A stretch of 64,000 nucleotides of DNA from Gordonibacter sp036659115 (GTDB taxonomy: Bacteria; Actinomycetota; Coriobacteriia; Coriobacteriales; Eggerthellaceae). Both the position numbers and the translations under genes were made by a program. How positions within the stretch are numbered: the stretch's first letter is position 1; each line of letters begins with the position of its first letter. This document shows positions 16,980 to 24,800 of the stretch, one piece after another. The notes beneath the pieces were generated by a model. It saw only the letters and a list, made by a program, of their open reading frames with translations, was not told the origin of the DNA and ran no database searches. The stretch is taken from assembly GCF_036659115.1 (NCBI RefSeq), contig NZ_JAVXDF010000001.1; one strand, given 5' to 3'.

Positions 16980-17312
16980 CTCGCATCCTTCAAGTGGTTC
17001 AATCTTTAGTTGTACAGTATACAAGAAATTGCGCGAAAGCGATCGGGCGCTCGCAAAGATGCGCGCCGTCGACTCATCAGGTGCATGAGGGTGGCTGCTG
17101 GGATAGAAGGAACGGGAGCGGCGGTCTCTCGATGCGCTTGCCTTGCGGGGTGCAGTGGCGGACATGGGGGCGTGACCGGGCGTTCCGTGACAAAACACCC
17201 GCGGTTTTCCGACGGGGCGTTTGCAGAATGGCGATTGTTCCACGGATGGGGCTACACTTCTTTCAAAAGCCCGTGGCTTGTTCTTCGAGCTGCCGAAAAG
17301 GAGATGGATGCC
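16980..17312. other. Divergent intergenic region, GGDEF-EAL/DUF488
   Basis: No gene was found in these 333 bases. At 17010-17024 the sequence TTGTACAGTATACAA has five-base inverted arms overlapping the minus-strand TATACT box, a possible operator. A TACACT box near 17262 may serve the DUF488 gene; no convincing -35 was found. Confidence 0.45.
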
Positions 17313-17735
17313 ATGAACATCTATACGAACAGCGCCTACGAAACCACCGCCGAGGAGTTCTTCGACAAGCTTACGGCGGAGAAGGTTGACTTGCTGCTTG
17401 ACACGCGTTTGAAAAACACGAACCAACTGGCCGGTTTTACGAAAAAGAACGATCTGGAATATTTCGTGCCGAAGCTGCTGCATGCCGACTACGTGCATGA
17501 CAAGTTGTTTTCCCCGGCGCCTACCATTCTTGAACGCTACTTGCATGGGAACATCGGATGGGATGCCTATGCGGATGCTTATCGCGAGGATATGCGCGAG
17601 CGCGATGCGGTCGGGCAATTCTTCGAGCGTTATGACGAATACCACCAGGTCTGCTTGCTGGGCACTGCCACGCGCAAGCGTCGTAGCCACGTCGAGGTGC
17701 TGAAAGAGCTGTTGGAGCAGTTCCAGAAGGCCTAG
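17313..17735 (+). CDS. DUF488 domain protein
   Basis: A 140-residue cytoplasmic protein of the DUF488 family, whose function is unknown. The family core is visible: a strand with conserved Asp-Arg (VDLLLDTRL), a Lys/Phe/Leu-rich helix (QLAGFTKKNDLEYF), and the C-terminal strand (YHQVCLLGTATRKRRSHVE). The start at 17313 is eight bases after AAAAGGAG; an ATG nine bases earlier lies too close to that site. It stands alone between divergent and same-strand neighbours, with a weak hairpin 30 bases after the stop. No function is inferred. Confidence 0.8.
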   Translation: MNIYTNSAYETTAEEFFDKLTAEKVDLLLDTRLKNTNQLAGFTKKNDLEYFVPKLLHADYVHDKLFSPAPTILERYLHGNIGWDAYADAYREDMRERDAVGQFFERYDEYHQVCLLGTATRKRRSHVEVLKELLEQFQKA

Positions 17736-17766
17736 CATACGGCCCCTGGAAGCAGCGGCTCCTGTC

Positions 17767-17790
17767 GGCTCCTTCCTACGAGCGGGAGCC
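17767..17790 (+). terminator. Weak terminator-like hairpin
   Basis: GGCTCC and GGAGCC form a six-pair stem with a 12-base loop, followed by TCTGTGTTT. It lies between the DUF488 gene and the TetR promoter. The T-tract is poor. Confidence 0.35.
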
Positions 17791-17818
17791 TCTGTGTTTG
17801 CTCGCCTTGTTTTCCTTC

Positions 17819-17866
17819 TTGCAAAACTAGCACTTGCTAGCTATTATACTAGCAAGTGCTAGTTTT
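17819..17866 (+). promoter_or_regulatory. tetR promoter with perfect palindromic operator
   Basis: A promoter (TTGCAA at 17819-17824, 17 bases, TATTAT at 17842-17847) is overlaid by an 18-base perfect inverted repeat. The arms are AAAACTAGCACTTGCTAG at 17823-17840 and its complement at 17849-17866. Each arm contains its own shorter palindrome (CTAGCA/TGCTAG), so two repressor dimers could bind. The site lies just before the TetR gene and is almost certainly its own operator. Confidence 0.85.
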
Positions 17867-17883
17867 AGAACAAGAGGAGGGTC

Positions 17884-18573
17884 ATGGCGCGCGAAAACAC
17901 GAAAGAGCGCATTCTCGAGGAGGCATTCGCCTTGTTCGCCGAACGCGGCTACCATGCGGTGTCCATGCGCGACATTGCGGCTGCGGTGGGGATCAAGGAC
18001 GCCTCGCTTTACAATCATTTTCCCGGGAAGCAGGCGCTGTTCGAGGCGATTCTCGAAGGGGCGATCCAGCGGCTGCGCAGCCATTTCGAGCCGCGTGGCG
18101 TCTTGGTCTGCGTCGAGGACGACAAGGGCGCTTACGAGTGCTTGTCCTTGGAGGGGCTTACCGATCTGGTTCTTGCTACCTTCCGGCCCTTCTTCGAGGA
18201 TTCCTTCATCGTGCGTCTGCGTCGCCTCCTGGTGATCAGCCAATTCGAGAGCGAGATGGCGGCGCAGGCTTATCGTCTGGTGTTTGTCGAGCGCCCTTTG
18301 GCGTTGCAGCGCACGGTGTTCGAGCACCTTATGGCCACGGGCGAGTTCGTGCGCGACGATGCCGTCCAGATGGCCGTTGAGTTCTACGGGCCGGTTTTCT
18401 TGTTGCTGCATGCCGGCGTGCCCTGGGGCGAGGCCGCACCGCGCATTGCCGCACACTTGGCGCAGTTCGCAGGCACCCGCCGAGAAGGATGCGGCGAAGA
18501 GAAAGACGCTGTTAGCAAGGATTCTAGCGCGACAAGTGCATCCGATTCAAACAAAGAGAGCAGGGTTTCATGA
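17884..18573 (+). CDS. TetR/AcrR-family regulator
   Basis: A 229-residue repressor. The N-terminal HTH is typical (RILEEAFALFAERGYHAVSMRDIAAAVG, with SLYNHFPGKQALF); the C-terminal ligand domain is variable. The last 40 residues are Ser/Lys/Asp-rich and look disordered. The ATG at 17884 follows GAGGAGG. The operator upstream covers the promoter, so it represses itself and, through it, the flavodoxin gene whose start overlaps its stop (ATGA). The ligand is unknown; the arrangement suggests control of a redox or stress function. Confidence 0.9.
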   Translation: MARENTKERILEEAFALFAERGYHAVSMRDIAAAVGIKDASLYNHFPGKQALFEAILEGAIQRLRSHFEPRGVLVCVEDDKGAYECLSLEGLTDLVLATFRPFFEDSFIVRLRRLLVISQFESEMAAQAYRLVFVERPLALQRTVFEHLMATGEFVRDDAVQMAVEFYGPVFLLLHAGVPWGEAAPRIAAHLAQFAGTRREGCGEEKDAVSKDSSATSASDSNKESRVS

Positions 18574-19118
18574 AGGCCGTTGTAATGTATCGATCCAACA
18601 CCGGGTTCACCCGTCGTTATGCGACCTGGATTGCCGAAGAGCTGGGGTGCGAGGCGATTGATATGGCGGTATCGCCTGTCGATGTGGGTGACTTTGACGT
18701 GGTGGTGTTTGGCAGCTGGTTCCACGCTGCGCTGGTTCCTGGATCGAAGGAGTGCAAGCACCTGATGGCCGAGCACCCCGATGTGCCGTTCGTGGTATTC
18801 GGCGTGGGCGCGACGAAGCCCGAGGAGACCGAGCAGACGGCCGAGGCGCTTGAACGAACCTATCCCAAGGCTGACTACCCGGACCTGCCGCGCTTCTACC
18901 TGCGTGGGGGGTTCGATTACCCCTCCCTTTCCTTTATGGACAAGATGCTCATGAAGATGATGTTCAAGGAATTGGAAAAGAAGGCGGCCTCGGGCGATGC
19001 TGACGCGGCAGAGGGCCTGGCTGGTATGCGCGAGGGATTCGATGCCACTGATAGGGAGGCTATCGGGCCGCTTGTTGCCTGTGCGAAAGAGCTTGCGGCG
19101 GGCAGAGCCTGCCGGTAA
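18570..19118 (+). CDS. Flavodoxin-domain protein
   Basis: A 182-residue flavodoxin-fold protein. The FMN phosphate loop is at the N-terminus (MYRSNTGFTRRYA), and the second strand-loop reads DFDVVVFGSWFHAAL, as in flavodoxins and protoporphyrinogen-oxidase-like flavodoxin domains. It probably carries electrons or reduces a small substrate; no partner is coded nearby. Translation is coupled to the TetR gene through an ATGA overlap, so expression should follow release of that repressor. Confidence 0.82.
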   Translation: MKAVVMYRSNTGFTRRYATWIAEELGCEAIDMAVSPVDVGDFDVVVFGSWFHAALVPGSKECKHLMAEHPDVPFVVFGVGATKPEETEQTAEALERTYPKADYPDLPRFYLRGGFDYPSLSFMDKMLMKMMFKELEKKAASGDADAAEGLAGMREGFDATDREAIGPLVACAKELAAGRACR

Positions 19119-19136
19119 GCGATAAAATATGCTTAC
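19115..19136. terminator. Hairpin between convergent genes
   Basis: GTAAGC and GCTTAC enclose ten AT-rich bases, overlapping the flavodoxin stop codon. No T-run follows, so function as a terminator is uncertain. Confidence 0.35.
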
Positions 19137-19254
19137 AAGCAGGGTTCGAAGTAGCGTGCGGCAACTCCTGTTGGACTGGAGCTAGCGGACGCAGTGCCTC
19201 ATGAGGCTGGGGTTTTCGTCGACATCATGCGCCTCGTGCGGAGAAGAAGCCGGG

Positions 19255-19791
19255 CTACCGGCGCGTTTCGGACTTCTCCACGCATTGCGCAAGGAAGTCT
19301 TTCACGCTGTCGCGCTCCATGTTCAGCGAGATGGAAAGCTCGTCGCACAGCAGGCCCTCCGCCAATTCGAGGTACTTCTTGTCGGTGGCCGTGATCTGGC
19401 GCCCGCTGTCGGTCCTTCGCAGCGTGCGCTCGCGTACGGATTTCATGATGGGGATGAGATCCTTCGGGGCGAACGTCTTGAGGTGACGGTCGTATTCTTC
19501 CCTGATATGCCGATCCAGCAGCACGGGGGTATTCGCACCTGGTCGGAGTGCATCTACGTCGATGCTTTCCGTGTCGGCTATAGAGTCGATGAGCGAAAGC
19601 GCCTCCTTGCGCGTCATGGTGGGCCGCAGTGCGGGAGGTGCCGCGTCGTCGATGGCTACGAAGAGCTTCAGCGAGTTTTCGAACAAAGCGTGCAGCTCGA
19701 AGTAGTCCTTGCCTTCGAAGTATCCTTCTCGGATGCTGACCACTTCGCAGACGTGGTGATGGTAGACGACGATGTCTCCTGGCGAAAACAT
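19255..19791 (-). CDS. CarD-like transcription factor
   Basis: A 178-residue protein with an N-terminal CarD/TRCF-type RNA-polymerase-interacting domain (MFSPGDIVVYHHHVCEVVSI, then YFELHALFENSLKLFV) and a helical C-terminal half, as in CarD proteins. CarD binds the RNA polymerase beta subunit and stabilises open complexes at rRNA and housekeeping promoters. The ATG at 19791 begins at the domain itself. An extended -10 box (TGGTATAAT) lies on the minus strand at 19873-19881. A related fold recurs inside Mfd in this window. Confidence 0.88.
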   Translation of the reverse strand: MFSPGDIVVYHHHVCEVVSIREGYFEGKDYFELHALFENSLKLFVAIDDAAPPALRPTMTRKEALSLIDSIADTESIDVDALRPGANTPVLLDRHIREEYDRHLKTFAPKDLIPIMKSVRERTLRRTDSGRQITATDKKYLELAEGLLCDELSISLNMERDSVKDFLAQCVEKSETRR

Positions 19792-19872
19792 AATGACCTC
19801 CGATTGGTCGGATAGGGTAGACGACAGGTGCTGTGTATCGCGTCAGAAAGGTGGCGCAGAACAGTTTAATTT

Positions 19873-19881
19873 ATTATACCA
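19873..19881 (-). promoter_or_regulatory. Extended -10 promoter for the CarD-like gene
   Basis: The minus strand reads TGGTATAAT, a consensus extended -10, about 80 bases before the start codon. No good -35 is seen, as is common for extended -10 promoters. Confidence 0.6.
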
Positions 19882-19925
19882 GTTCAGATCCCTTAAGGCG
19901 ATGCTCGCGCCCTCGGTGTGCGTAA

Positions 19926-19957
19926 ATGTCTACATGTCTACATGTCTACATGTCTGG
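19926..19957 (+). repeat. 8-base tandem repeat (four copies)
   Basis: ATGTCTAC is repeated three times, followed by a fourth copy reading ATGTCTGG. Such short arrays can vary in copy number by slippage. The position is between the CarD promoter and the LuxR gene. Confidence 0.8.
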
Positions 19958-20363
19958 AAGTTAAGACAGACGCAGTGCAAGTTCAATTGCACTTAAAGTG
20001 GCAATCAATCAAAATTAAATTCCGGCAGATTCCGGCAGATTCCCCTCGCTCTGTTTGAGGGGACGGTCGGCTATGGGGCGAAGTCTTGCTATAATGAAAT
20101 ACGTAAAAAAGCAACCCGTTGCTATGCCTGGTGCCAGTGAATTCCGCGTAGGATTGGCGATCGATCTTGTGCTGAGGGGCGGGGTGTTGAGGACTTTGAA
20201 GGGCGCGGGCGTGATGAGGGCGCCCAAGACGTTCGCTGTGGCTCATGGGAGTGTGGCTCTGACTGTTGCTCCATCTTGCACTATCAGCTTGCAAGCAAAA
20301 GGTTCAGAGCGGGCGCTTGCGGAGCGCGACCAATAATCGATACGGATCTACGGAGGTATGATT

Positions 20364-21473
20364 GTGCGGGAATCCTCCACGATGTTCTCCTTTGAGACAA
20401 AGGGAGTCCGCGGTGCTTGCGATGTTGACGAAGATGCCGAGAGTGATCTTCGCGCTGGCGCAGCCTTGCCTGTGTCGGATGTTCTTTTACCGCTGACTGA
20501 TGCTGTATTTGAACCAGGAGGGGCGTTTGGGGCTGTTCGGGAAATAGGCGATTCTTGTTCGCGCGACGTGGCGCTTGCTGAATATCATTACTATCGTGGC
20601 GAGGCTCAAAAATGTTCTGATGTTGTCGAGCCTTATCTCACATCTTGCGATCCCTTGATCCGCCTTGCCTCTTGTTGGCTTTACGGCTACGCGAACCTTG
20701 CGCTCAATCGCACGCCTCTCACGCGCAAAGCGATCGTGCAAGTACATGAGATGTTTGAAGATCTATCGTTTTGTGCATCTCGTCCTCGCCTTATGGCATC
20801 GGCTATCCTTGTTGAGACGGGGTCGGCCACGTTGCTGCATCTTCCGGTTCCAAAGGATATTCCGCCGCTTGCTATGGCGATGTGCGAACTTCCCGAAGGT
20901 TTGCGTCTGTTTGCTGCTTATGTGAACGCTCATCGGCTCTACCTTAGGGGAGACCATGCTGCGTCCATCGGTCTAGCCGAAGGCTCTTTGGCTTTTTTAA
21001 CGGCATCACATCCTATTCCTGAAATTTATGTCCACTTGGTTTGCGTTATGAATTATATGAGCTTGCGTCAGGCTGACAAAGCGCGCGAGCACTTCATGGC
21101 TGCATGGGAGCTTGCTCGCCCCGATGGCCTCATCGAGCCTTTCGGCGAGCATCATGGCCTGATGGGCGGCATGTTGGAGCAATGTCTCAAGCACGATTGG
21201 CCCGATGACTTCAAGCGCATTGTCGATATTACCTATCGTTTTGCTTACGGATGGCGGCGTATTCATAATCAGGCCACGAGTAGCACGGTGGCCGACACCT
21301 TGTCGACCACGCAGTTTACCTGCGCTATGCTGGCAAGTCGTAGCTGGACCAACAAGGAGATTGCGGAGCACCTCGGGTTATCGGCTAGCACGGTTAAGAC
21401 CTATCTCTCTGAAGCATATGCTAAGCTGGGTATTACGCGGCGATGCCAGCTTGCACCTTTTATGCTCAAGTGA
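20364..21473 (+). CDS. LuxR-family transcriptional regulator
   Basis: A 369-residue regulator. The first 300 residues are helical, TPR-like (repeated LASCWLYGYANLAL and ADKAREHFMAAWELA-type pairs), and the last 60 form a LuxR HTH (TNKEIAEHLGLSASTVKTYL). There is no receiver or transmembrane domain. The GTG at 20364 is seven bases after GGAGG; an ATG at 20358 is too close to that site. It lies just before a very large Tat-secreted protein on the same strand, 380 bases apart, and is the obvious candidate regulator for it. In Eggerthellaceae such LuxR genes are often paired with surface or membrane genes (recalled, not shown here). Confidence 0.85.
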   Translation: MRESSTMFSFETKGVRGACDVDEDAESDLRAGAALPVSDVLLPLTDAVFEPGGAFGAVREIGDSCSRDVALAEYHYYRGEAQKCSDVVEPYLTSCDPLIRLASCWLYGYANLALNRTPLTRKAIVQVHEMFEDLSFCASRPRLMASAILVETGSATLLHLPVPKDIPPLAMAMCELPEGLRLFAAYVNAHRLYLRGDHAASIGLAEGSLAFLTASHPIPEIYVHLVCVMNYMSLRQADKAREHFMAAWELARPDGLIEPFGEHHGLMGGMLEQCLKHDWPDDFKRIVDITYRFAYGWRRIHNQATSSTVADTLSTTQFTCAMLASRSWTNKEIAEHLGLSASTVKTYLSEAYAKLGITRRCQLAPFMLK

Positions 21474-21856
21474 TTGGTGCGTCGCAACGGTGTCGCTCAG
21501 TACTCCTGGAGCAGGATGGGGTGATAGCCCGCCATCCGCTGTGATGAAGGTGCTGACGCACACCCTTTCCGATTACTTGTTTTAGCGAGGTTGTGCTTTT
21601 CGTTACATTCGAGAATGCTTGATCCTCCATCTCCGGTTGTACTGTCATGCGCAAGGTTGTTTCAAGGCGCTTTCGAACATCGAAAACACGTGTTTAAATG
21701 CCCGATTTCCTCCTTTGATGGAGGTGGTGCGCCTCAATCGTGCGCTCTATGATAATTCCATTGGGATAACTCGTTTTATCCCCCCTCCAAACCATCCTCC
21801 GGGGAGATGCGTCTCGTCTTGTTGCGAGCCATTGGACGTAGTAAGGTGGCATTCTT
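21474..21856 (+). other. Intergenic region before the giant Tat protein
   Basis: These 383 bases contain no gene. A TATGATAAT stretch near 21748 could be a -10 box, but no matching -35 was found. AAGGTGG at 21843-21849 is the ribosome site of the next gene. Nothing else was recognised. Confidence 0.45.
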
Positions 21857-24800
21857 GTGAAACGATATTCTCTTGACGATTTTCCCTATTTCAGCGATAG
21901 GGGAGAAGTGCGGAGCGTGCCGGAGCATCCGTGCGGCACCTTTTCGACTGAGGCAATCTACGATGAGCCGGACAAGGTTCGAGGGGATGTCACGCGCCGT
22001 GATTTTCTGAAAATGATGGGCGTTGCAGGCGTAATGGGGCTTGTTTCTTGGCGCGGGACGCTTGTGCAAGCCTATGCGGACGAGCAAGGCGAGACTGCCT
22101 ACACCATTACCGTATTTAAGCGTTGGGAAATCCCCATTATTTTTTATGATGTGTCGGCAAGCCCCCATGTGCCAGTTGGCAGTGCGACCATGAATGTTCA
22201 TTCGTGGTCGACAGGGAAAGATACGGGTGCCCTTATTGCCAATCAGGAGGGTTACGTGGTACTCGATGCGCGATCGATGTGCGAGAAACCCAACGACGAC
22301 GGTACCTATTCTTTTTCTGGCTCCCTTCTGGTTTCAAAAGCAGGCTATCGCACCTACGAGACGGGGCTTGCCCATTTTACGAGCGGCGTAGAGATTGATG
22401 CGGCAACCGAGCCTGATGACGGCACTCCGTATTTACAGTGCGTCACCTTCGATGATTGGGATATCCAATACGCCAAGCAAACGGGGTTCACGCGTTCTGT
22501 CCCAAACGATGCCGACCATACTTTTCTCGTTAAACTTGCAGGTGGCAATCTTGCGTCTTCCACGGTTACGGTCTATCAGGCCAGCGGACATGAGGTGGGG
22601 TCTGTCTCTCCGAATAAAAATGCTGACGGAACCTATACGGCGCAGTTCACGGGGCGCTATCTTGGCGTGTCGAAAGAAGCCTGCCTCGATGCAGATAGCC
22701 CGGTTTTCATCAAAGTTGTTCTGGGAAGCAGCACGCTCACCGCTACAACGACAATGGTGGTGGAAGAAGCGTTCTTCGAGACGGCTGTTATGCGCAAAAA
22801 AACGGATGCCGATATCTTCAGTTGGCTTGCGGCGGTAATTCCCACCAAAGATGAGATCGTGAGCGAGATGCCCGAGATACAAGGATCGGGTATCTCGATC
22901 CATATTCCCAACACGGTCCCTGTCCTTGGTGGCCAAGATGTGTCGCTGCCTATTCCAGGCTGCTTCGTGTCGCTCTCCATAGATCCGAGCGGTCTCTATA
23001 TGCTTATGGTCGAATACAGCGGATCGAAGTCGCTCTACGAGACAGGACGTGCAGGCGCGGGCGATTGGAAGACAGCGAACGCAAAGAACACGTGGGATAA
23101 GGCGCTGACGGAGTTCAACGACTATCGGGATACGTATAGCAAAGACAACCTGGACTGGTTATACAATCCCCCACAGTCCAAGAAGTTCTTCGGGAACTTC
23201 GATTTCACCCTTTCGGCGGGTTTGGGTATTGTTCTGCGCAAAATCGGCACCGAGGCAGATAAACTCAAGGAAGCGTATCCCGGCTTCGACTATTTGCTCG
23301 AAGGCGGCCTCGTGGGGTATGTGTCCCTTGGCTTGAGCTTTACCTACACATGGCAGTTTTTCATTTCAGGTTTTTTCCCGGTATTCATACAGTTCGGCTT
23401 TGCGCTGAATAGCAAGATTACTGTCGAAGGCCAGTTGTTTGCGTGGAAGCACCAGAGTGGAGAGATGTATCCGCTTGGTATAACCCCTAACAAAACCGCC
23501 GTTCCTGATGCCAGCGGTTTGGTTTGGAAGAGCGATTTGGGTATCACGTTGTCGATTGGCATAGGGATTGCTGGTGTTGCTTCTGTGTCTTTGCGCGGCT
23601 GTGCGATGTTCATCTACACTCTTTCTTACTTCTTTCATGATCCTTACAAAGGCACTACTCTGGAATCATCGCATGGGAACCCGCGCCACCGGGTAGTTTT
23701 CTCCCTTGGTGTGGATATTTGCGTACAGATACTTCTGTTCAAGTTTTCGTGTCCCCTTGCCTACGGCAGCTGGACGCTAGCTGACAGCTGGTCTGCCGCA
23801 TCCCAGGAAGCCTCGCTTGACGACCTATCGACGATGGCGCAGTACCCTGCTTTACATGCGACTCCAGACGGACATTCGTCGAGTAAGCAGCTGTTCGGGC
23901 AGGGGGGCGCGGTTTTGTCCGCAGACGATTTCGTAATGGTGACGCAGGAAGAGTTGCTTGGTTGTGCTGAGTTCGCGCAGTCTGGTGCGAATCCGTTTAT
24001 CTTGCAGGAAGGCGCTGCTGGGACGGAGGTCGAAGAGCCGGTTTTTGAGCATATAGAGGGGCGCGGCGCAACGTACTTATCCCATCCTTCGTTAGCGTCT
24101 GCTGTTGCTGGGCGCGGGGAAGAAGCGGCTCAGCCGGTTGAGACGCTTGCCTACAGCAATGTGTTCTCCAACCCACGTATGCAGATCGTCTCTTTCAAGG
24201 ATAAAAAGTTCTTGCTGCGCATTCTTCCGGTGAAGTTGGCCGACGGAACCTCGCGGACGCGCCTTACCATTGCCGCTTACGCGGAGGATAAGGGCTGTTG
24301 GACGGAGGGCGTTGTGGTGGAGAACGGTCCTTACCGTTGGGCGGAGAACCGTGCGAATTTGTATGACTATGACTTTGCGGTGGAGGTGCTCGATCCGTAC
24401 AACGGGCACCTTGCCTATATGTGGGACGGTATCATGCGGGTGGTGCTGGTGTCGGGTACGCGGCCGGGCAATGCGGGCGATCTAGGGGAGGCTGCTGGGT
24501 TTACCGTGCTCTCGGTGCTGGAAATTGATGAGAGTTACAAGGTGAAGCAAGTTCTTTCCACCAAGACCTTCGAAGGTTTTTCGGGGGATTCGTATCGTAT
24601 GGTCTCCCAGCCGTTCGTTAGCACTTGTTCGGCTATTCCTGATGATGAGAAGATTCTCAAAAAGGATTCTGGATACGCTACTGTGGCGGGTGCTTTTGTG
24701 CGCACGGCGGCAAGTGCGCGAGCGCTTGTCGAGGGTCCCTACTTGGAATCTCCGGTGCTGTGGTCAGATCGGAATATCGGTGGTGCCTGGAAGAGCACAG

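Larger units (their letters stand above)
19792..20363. other. Long intergenic region, CarD/LuxR
   Basis: These 572 bases hold no convincing gene; small open frames on both strands lack ribosome sites or family features. Seen here: the CarD promoter; an 8-base tandem repeat (19926-19957); the inverted repeat AGTGCAA/TTGCACT (19974-19993); two tandem copies of TCCGGCAGAT (20021-20040); a hairpin TCCCCTC/GAGGGGA (20041-20063); and a plus-strand TATAAT box at 20090-20095 that could start a 260-base leader for the LuxR gene. Confidence 0.55.

Noticed and set aside
16980..17738. N-terminal extension of the GGDEF-EAL frame
   Set aside because: It is antisense to the DUF488 gene and its promoter, and the GTG at 16979 has its own ribosome site.
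19135..19160. GGTTCGAA resembling a tRNA T-loop
   Set aside because: No acceptor stem, anticodon arm or D arm can be built around it.
20055..20336. Open frame of 93 codons on the plus strand, with a 70-codon frame opposite
   Set aside because: No ribosome site, no recognisable domain, biased low-complexity content, and it spans hairpins and a promoter box.
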